10,516 nucleotides of DNA from Comamonadaceae bacterium. GTDB lineage: Bacteria > Pseudomonadota > Gammaproteobacteria > Burkholderiales > Burkholderiaceae_C. The DNA lies in assembly GCA_021286965.1 (NCBI GenBank), contig JAJTBK010000534.1:1-10516 (forward strand), given 5' to 3'. Every line of letters starts with the position of its first letter. Position 1 is the first letter of the stretch. The position numbers and the translations under genes are program-made. This document shows positions 7,199-10,516 of this stretch, piece after piece. Under the pieces are notes generated by a model. The model saw only the letters and a program-made list of their open reading frames with translations, searched no databases and was not told where the DNA came from.

Positions 7199-9199
7199 TT
7201 ACGCTGCTTCGTTGCGGCCCCAGCGGCGCAGGCGCAGGCCGTTGGCCACCACCAGCAGGCTCACGCCCATGTCGGCCAGCACCGCCAGCCACATGCTCGC
7301 CTGGCCCATCAGCGCCAAGGCGAAGAAGGCGGCCTTCACGCCCAGTGCCAGGGTGATGTTCTGCCACAGCAGGTGGTGGGCGCGGCGCGAGAGGCGGATG
7401 GTCTCGGGGATGCGGCGCAGGTCGTCGTTCATCAGCACCACGGCGGCGGTTTCCATGGCCATGGCGCTGCTGTGCTGGCCGCCCATGGCAAAGCCGATGT
7501 CGGCGCGTGCCAGGGCCGGGGCGTCGTTGATGCCGTCGCCCGTCATGGCCGTGGGGCCGACGCTGGCCTGCAGCTGCGCCAGGGCGTCGAGCTTGTCCTG
7601 CGGCAGCAGGCCGCCGCGTGCGTCGTTGATGCCGGCCTCCTGTGCCACGGCGCGCACGGTGGCGGCGTTGTCGCCGCTGAGCACCAGCGGCTGTACGCCC
7701 AGCGCCTGCAGCTGGGCAACGGCGGCGCGCGCCTGCGGGCGCAGCGGGTCGGCCACGGCAAACAGCGCCAGCACCTGCTTGGCGTGCAGCAGTACGGTGA
7801 CGCTGCGCCCCTGGGCTTCGTGCGTGGCCAGCAGGGTTTGCAGGGCGGGTGTGAGCAGGCCCAGCTCACGCACCAGGCGCAGGTTGCCCAGCTGCCAGGT
7901 CTGGCCGCCTATGTCCGCCTGCACGCCGCGCCCGGGCAGGGCCTGCAGCGCCTGCACGGGGGCCACGGCCCCGGTGGGGGCGGGTAGGCCGGCGGCAATG
8001 GCGCGCGAGACGGGGTGCTCGGAGCGGCTCGCCAGCTGCCAGGCGATGGTGCTGGCCTGGGCGGTGTCGGCAGCGTCCAGCGCCTGCCAGTGCACCAAGG
8101 TGGGGTGGCCGCTGGTCAAGGTGCCGGTTTTGTCCAGGGCGATGGCGCGCAGGCGGCGCGCGCCTTCCAGGGCGCTGCCGCCCTTGATGAGAATGCCCCG
8201 GCGCGCGGCCGCCGTCAGGGCGCTGACGACGGTCACCGGGGTGGAGATGACGAGCGCGCAGGGGCAGGCTATGACGAGCAGCGCCAGCGCCTGGTAGGCC
8301 GCTTGCAGCCCGCTCCAGCCCAGCAGCGGCGGCGCCAGCAGTGCCAGCAGCAAGGCGGCGGCAAACACCAGCGGCGTGTACACCTGGGCAAAGCGATCGA
8401 CGAAGCGCTGCGTTGGCGCGCGCGTCGCCTGGGCCTGCTCCACGGCGTGCACGATGCGCGCCAGCAGCGTGCCGCTGGCTGCGGCCGTGACCTGCAGCAC
8501 CAGTTCGCCCTCCTGGTTGACGCTGCCGGCATAAACCGCATCGCCCGGGGTCTTGTCGGCGAGCTGGCTCTCGCCGGTGATGGGCGCCTGGTTGACGCTG
8601 CTGTGGCCCTGTAGCACGCGGCCATCGAGCGGCACGCGCGCGCCGGGGGCGACGCGGATGTGCGCGCCGGGCGCCACTTCGGTGGCGGGCACGCGCTGCA
8701 CGCTGCCGTCCGGTTGCAGCAGGTCGGCGCTCTCGGGCGCCAGGTCGAGCAGGCTGCGGATGGCGTGGCGCGCACGCTCCATGGCGCCGTCCTCGATGCG
8801 CTCGGCGGCGACGTACAGCGCCATCACCATGGCAGCCTCGGGCCATTGGCCGATGAGAAACGCGCCCGTGACGGCCACGGCCATCAGGGCGTGGATGCCC
8901 AGGCGCAGGCGTGCCAGATCGCGCAGCCCCGAGCGGTACACGCCCAGGCCGGCGAGCGCAATCGCCAGCAGCGCCAGCGCCATGCCCAGCTGCTCCTGCT
9001 GCACCCAGTGCGCCAGCTCGGCGCCCAGTGCGAAGGCCAGGGCGGCGCCGATGCGCGGCCAGCCGGGCAGGGCGCCGTGGTCGTGGCCGGCGTGCGCGTC
9101 GTCGTCGCCATGGCTGCAGGCGCAGGCCGGGGCGCCGGGGGCATGGCCTTGCGGCGGGGGGGGGGGATGGGAATGTGGGTGGGGATGCGGGTGCGTCAT
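7199..9199 (-). CDS. cadA: P1B-2 type heavy-metal (Zn/Cd/Pb) exporting ATPase
   Basis: A 666-residue inner-membrane pump that exports Zn2+, Cd2+ and/or Pb2+ from the cytoplasm using ATP. Seen in order: actuator loop TGE (208-210), transport motif CPC (312-314), phosphorylated D356 in DKTGT, H395-P396 of the nucleotide domain, GDGINDAP from 554, then K622 and D643-M-G in the last membrane helices. CPC plus this Lys and DxG matches E. coli ZntA (P1B-2) rather than Cu+ pumps. The usual N-terminal HMA domain with CxxC is absent. In its place residues 1-42 are His/Pro-rich with CAC (C26, C28) and HAGHDHG, a probable metal-binding tail. Codons 12-15 contain an 11-base C run. The start at 9199 follows the divergent MerR operator with essentially no 5' leader and no Shine-Dalgarno. 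Specificity among Zn, Cd and Pb is inferred from the CadR-like neighbour. Confidence 0.94.
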   Translation of the reverse strand: MTHPHPHPHSHPPPPPQGHAPGAPACACSHGDDDAHAGHDHGALPGWPRIGAALAFALGAELAHWVQQEQLGMALALLAIALAGLGVYRSGLRDLARLRLGIHALMAVAVTGAFLIGQWPEAAMVMALYVAAERIEDGAMERARHAIRSLLDLAPESADLLQPDGSVQRVPATEVAPGAHIRVAPGARVPLDGRVLQGHSSVNQAPITGESQLADKTPGDAVYAGSVNQEGELVLQVTAAASGTLLARIVHAVEQAQATRAPTQRFVDRFAQVYTPLVFAAALLLALLAPPLLGWSGLQAAYQALALLVIACPCALVISTPVTVVSALTAAARRGILIKGGSALEGARRLRAIALDKTGTLTSGHPTLVHWQALDAADTAQASTIAWQLASRSEHPVSRAIAAGLPAPTGAVAPVQALQALPGRGVQADIGGQTWQLGNLRLVRELGLLTPALQTLLATHEAQGRSVTVLLHAKQVLALFAVADPLRPQARAAVAQLQALGVQPLVLSGDNAATVRAVAQEAGINDARGGLLPQDKLDALAQLQASVGPTAMTGDGINDAPALARADIGFAMGGQHSSAMAMETAAVVLMNDDLRRIPETIRLSRRAHHLLWQNITLALGVKAAFFALALMGQASMWLAVLADMGVSLLVVANGLRLRRWGRNEAA
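9156..9166 (-). repeat. Homopolymer C11 (G11 on plus strand) in the metal ATPase 5' end
   Basis: Eleven consecutive G on the plus strand code for part of the Pro run at residues 12-16 of the ATPase. Tracts of this length are prone to slipped-strand length changes, and a change of one base would frameshift the gene within its first 20 codons. Confidence 0.85.
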
Positions 9200-9205
9200 G
9201 CCATG

Positions 9206-9236
9206 ATTGGAAACCTTAAAGTCACTCCAAGGTCAA
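9206..9236 (-). promoter_or_regulatory. MerR-type promoter/operator of the metal ATPase
   Basis: On the minus strand a -35 box TTGACC (9236-9231) and a -10 box TCCAAT (9211-9206) are separated by 19 bases, the over-long spacing typical of MerR-controlled promoters. Overlapping the spacer is a 21-bp imperfect dyad at 9213-9233 with outer arms ACCTT/AAGGT and inner AGT/ACT, mismatched at two symmetric base pairs and the centre. Seven bases beyond the -10 box is 9199, the A of the ATPase ATG, so the transcript may be leaderless. The same dyad lies just before the regulator's own ATG, and AAGG at 9229-9232 doubles as its likely ribosome-binding site. Confidence 0.75.
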
Positions 9237-9240
9237 GCCC

Positions 9241-9684
9241 ATGTCTGCCTATCGCATTGGCGCGGCTGCCGCGCGCGCTGGCGTATCGAGCGCCAATATC
9301 CGCTATTACGAGAAGGAAAACCTGCTCCAGCCGCATGGACGCAGCGCGAATAGCTATCGTTTTTATAGTGATGAGGACATCCACCGGCTGCGCTTCATCC
9401 GCCTGTGCCGGGCCATGGACATGTCGTTGCCCGAGGTGCGCACCCTGCTCGGCATCGACCCCGCCAGCGCCGACCACCAGGCTTGCAGCACGCTGGACGC
9501 GCACCTGCAGCATGTGCACGAGCGCCTGGCCGAGCTGCAGGCATTGGCGCAGGAGCTGCAGGCGCTGCGTGCGCGCTGCGACGGGCACGCGGCGCATTGC
9601 CACGTCATCGAGGCCCTGCACGCACGCGCCGAAGCCGAAGGTGCGCTCGCGCCGCGTCCGCCGGCGGCGCCGCGCCACGTTTAG
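9241..9684 (+). CDS. cadR: MerR family heavy-metal sensor, CadR-like
   Basis: A 147-residue MerR-type activator: winged-helix DNA-binding domain at residues 1-70 (RIGAAAARAGVSSANIRYYE, and YRFYSDEDIHRLRFI), a long dimerisation helix at about 82-112, and a metal-binding loop. Candidate ligands are C82, C113 and C120. The C113-x6-C120 spacing matches CadR (C77/C112/C119 in Pseudomonas putida) better than PbrR (x8) or ZntR, supporting Cd/Pb sensing. The C-terminus is Pro/Ala-rich and lacks the extended His-rich tail of some CadR proteins. It diverges from the ATPase across a 41-base operator region and should bind there to twist the 19-bp-spaced promoter. The ATG at 9241 has AAGG eight bases upstream. 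The CadR label over ZntR/PbrR is a moderate inference. Confidence 0.9.
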   Translation: MSAYRIGAAAARAGVSSANIRYYEKENLLQPHGRSANSYRFYSDEDIHRLRFIRLCRAMDMSLPEVRTLLGIDPASADHQACSTLDAHLQHVHERLAELQALAQELQALRARCDGHAAHCHVIEALHARAEAEGALAPRPPAAPRHV

Positions 9685-9691
9685 CCCCTGT

Positions 9692-10477
9692 TTAGCGCTT
9701 GTCCGGCTGGTAGCCCAGGGCAGTGGAAATTTCTTGCGCCGTGGCCTGCAGCTTGGGCAGCCAGCCTTCGTCGAGGCGATCGGCTGGCGCCGAGATCGAC
9801 AGGCCGGCAACGAGCTTGCCCTGGTCGTCGTATACGCCGGCGGCCATGCAGCGCACGCCCAGCTCCAGCTCCTCGTTGTCGCGCGCCAGGCCGTATTGGC
9901 GCGCCTTGGCCAGCTCGCGTTCGAGCGCGGGCAGCTCGGTGATGCTGTTGTGCGTGTGCCCGGGCAGGCCGGTGCGGGTGGCGTAGGCGCGCACTCGCTG
10001 GGCGTCTTCCAGGGCCAGGAACAGCTTGCCGGTCGATGTCAGGTGCAGCGGCGCGTGGCCGCCGATGGCGCGCACCACCTGCATCCCCGAGCGCTCGCTG
10101 TAGGCGCGCTCGACGTACACGATCTCGTCGCCCTGGCGCACGCTCAGGTTCACCGGCTGCTGGATGAGCTTGTGCAGATTACGCATGGGCGCGATGGCCG
10201 CGTCGCGCACCGACAGGCGCGCCTTGACCAGGTTGCCCAGCTCCAGAAAACGCATTCCCAGGCGGTAGCTGCCGGCCTCGGGGCGATCGACGAAGCGCCC
10301 GATCGCCAGGTCGTTGAGGATGCGGTGCGCGGTCGAGGGATGCAGCCCGGTGCGCTCGCTGATTTCCTTGAGCGAGGTTGCCTCCTCACGCGCCGCCAGG
10401 ACATCGATCAGCAGGAACATGCGTTCGAGCACCTGAACGCTGGGCTGGGCTGGGATGTCGGTGTCGCTTTTTCTCAT
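9692..10477 (-). CDS. IclR family transcriptional regulator
   Basis: A 261-residue IclR-type regulator: N-terminal winged helix at about residues 12-72 (VLERMFLLIDVLA; TSLKEISERTGLHPSTAHRILNDL with the recognition helix at about 46-57) and a C-terminal effector-binding GAF-like domain at about 85-255 (VNLSVRQGDEIVYVERAYS, LHLTSTGKLFLA at 144-155, LGVRCMAAGVYD around C210, LSISAPADRL at 226-235). The effector and targets cannot be read from sequence. The expected target is usually a divergent catabolic or biosynthetic gene, which here lies beyond the right edge. The start at 10477 is the first in-frame ATG; no Shine-Dalgarno is obvious. It converges on the MerR gene with a 7-base gap and no visible terminator, so the transcripts should overlap. 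Its last codons (PDKR and stop) lie in a possible half copy of the palindromic repeat. Confidence 0.93.
   Translation of the reverse strand: MRKSDTDIPAQPSVQVLERMFLLIDVLAAREEATSLKEISERTGLHPSTAHRILNDLAIGRFVDRPEAGSYRLGMRFLELGNLVKARLSVRDAAIAPMRNLHKLIQQPVNLSVRQGDEIVYVERAYSERSGMQVVRAIGGHAPLHLTSTGKLFLALEDAQRVRAYATRTGLPGHTHNSITELPALERELAKARQYGLARDNEELELGVRCMAAGVYDDQGKLVAGLSISAPADRLDEGWLPKLQATAQEISTALGYQPDKR
9693..9707 (+). repeat. Possible half copy of the palindromic repeat at the IclR C-terminus
   Basis: TAGCGCTTG (9693-9701) is identical to the left arm of copies 1 and 2 and in the same orientation, followed by TCCGGC. The right arm is missing. On the minus strand it forms most of the IclR stop codon and encodes its last residues. 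It could be a decayed copy or coincidence. Confidence 0.35.
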
Positions 10478-10504
10478 GGAGACGGCTGCAGAACGAAAAA
10501 TTGA

Positions 10505-10510
10505 ATTTTA
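10505..10510 (-). promoter_or_regulatory. Candidate -10 box of the IclR gene
   Basis: TAAAAT (10510-10505, minus strand) sits in an AT-rich patch (ATAGGATAAAATTCAA) that contrasts with the GC-rich surroundings and lies 27 bases upstream of the IclR ATG. The -35 region falls outside the window, so this is a partial call. Confidence 0.4.
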
Positions 10511-10516
10511 TCCTAT

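Noticed and set aside
7181..7199. Possible plus-strand terminator AAGCCCTGCAGGCCTTTTT
   Set aside because: The stem has a central C:C mismatch and almost no loop, and no plus-strand gene ends before it. The T-run is partly the TAA stop of the ATPase read in reverse.
7167..8297. Plus-strand open frame antisense to the ATPase 3' half
   Set aside because: It overlaps the catalytic core of a clear P1B ATPase; the Ser/Arg/Ala-rich product is a typical opposite-strand artefact.
8660..10504. Plus-strand open frame running across the ATPase 5' end, MerR and IclR genes
   Set aside because: It overlaps three well-supported genes, its product shows no recognisable motif, and its composition is that of a frame shadow.

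Overview
The window reads as ordinary chromosomal DNA of a GC-rich betaproteobacterium, most likely family Comamonadaceae (Acidovorax/Comamonas/Alicycliphilus relatives). The basis is high GC, a DUF1631 protein (a family I know mainly from beta- and gammaproteobacteria), and two clear copies plus one possible half copy of an interspersed palindromic repeat (core TAGCGCTTG...AAGCGCTA followed by AGCTAT) that I associate from memory with Comamonadaceae genomes. Coding density is very high and no gap exceeds about 81 bases.

Left part (+ strand): ettA (41-1702), an ABC-F ribosome-associated ATPase, is followed by a probable intrinsic terminator and then a DUF1631 gene (1753-3957). A 65-base convergent gap holds the first palindromic repeat.

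Middle (- strand, read right to left from 9199 to 4023): a P1B-2 type Zn/Cd/Pb-exporting ATPase, a YitT-like membrane protein, a small secreted Cys/His-rich protein (DUF2946/CopL-like), a periplasmic cupredoxin, a Tat-exported DUF411 protein, and a self-processing P1-family (S58, DmpA/NylC-like) peptidase. Gaps are 81, 39, 55, 11 and 20 bases, so the six genes could form one long transcript or two to three overlapping units. The three small exported proteins carry metal ligands and look like a compact periplasmic copper-handling module beside an export pump for divalent metals.

Right part: a CadR-type MerR regulator (9241-9684, +) diverges from the ATPase across a 41-base gap. The gap holds a MerR-style 21-bp imperfect dyad within a 19-bp promoter spacer, and the predicted transcript start falls on or next to the ATPase ATG. 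An IclR-family regulator (9692-10477, -) converges on the MerR gene with a 7-base gap, and its promoter runs off the window edge.

The genes themselves are recognisable families. The more unusual signals are in the DNA between and within them: a palindromic repeat that encodes the core of the cupredoxin signal peptide, long inverted repeats whose 3' arms abut start codons in the metal operon, an 11-base C homopolymer in the first 20 codons of the metal ATPase, and a probable leaderless ATPase mRNA. I see no wholly new system here. The best candidate for follow-up is the regulation and composition of the metal gene cluster.
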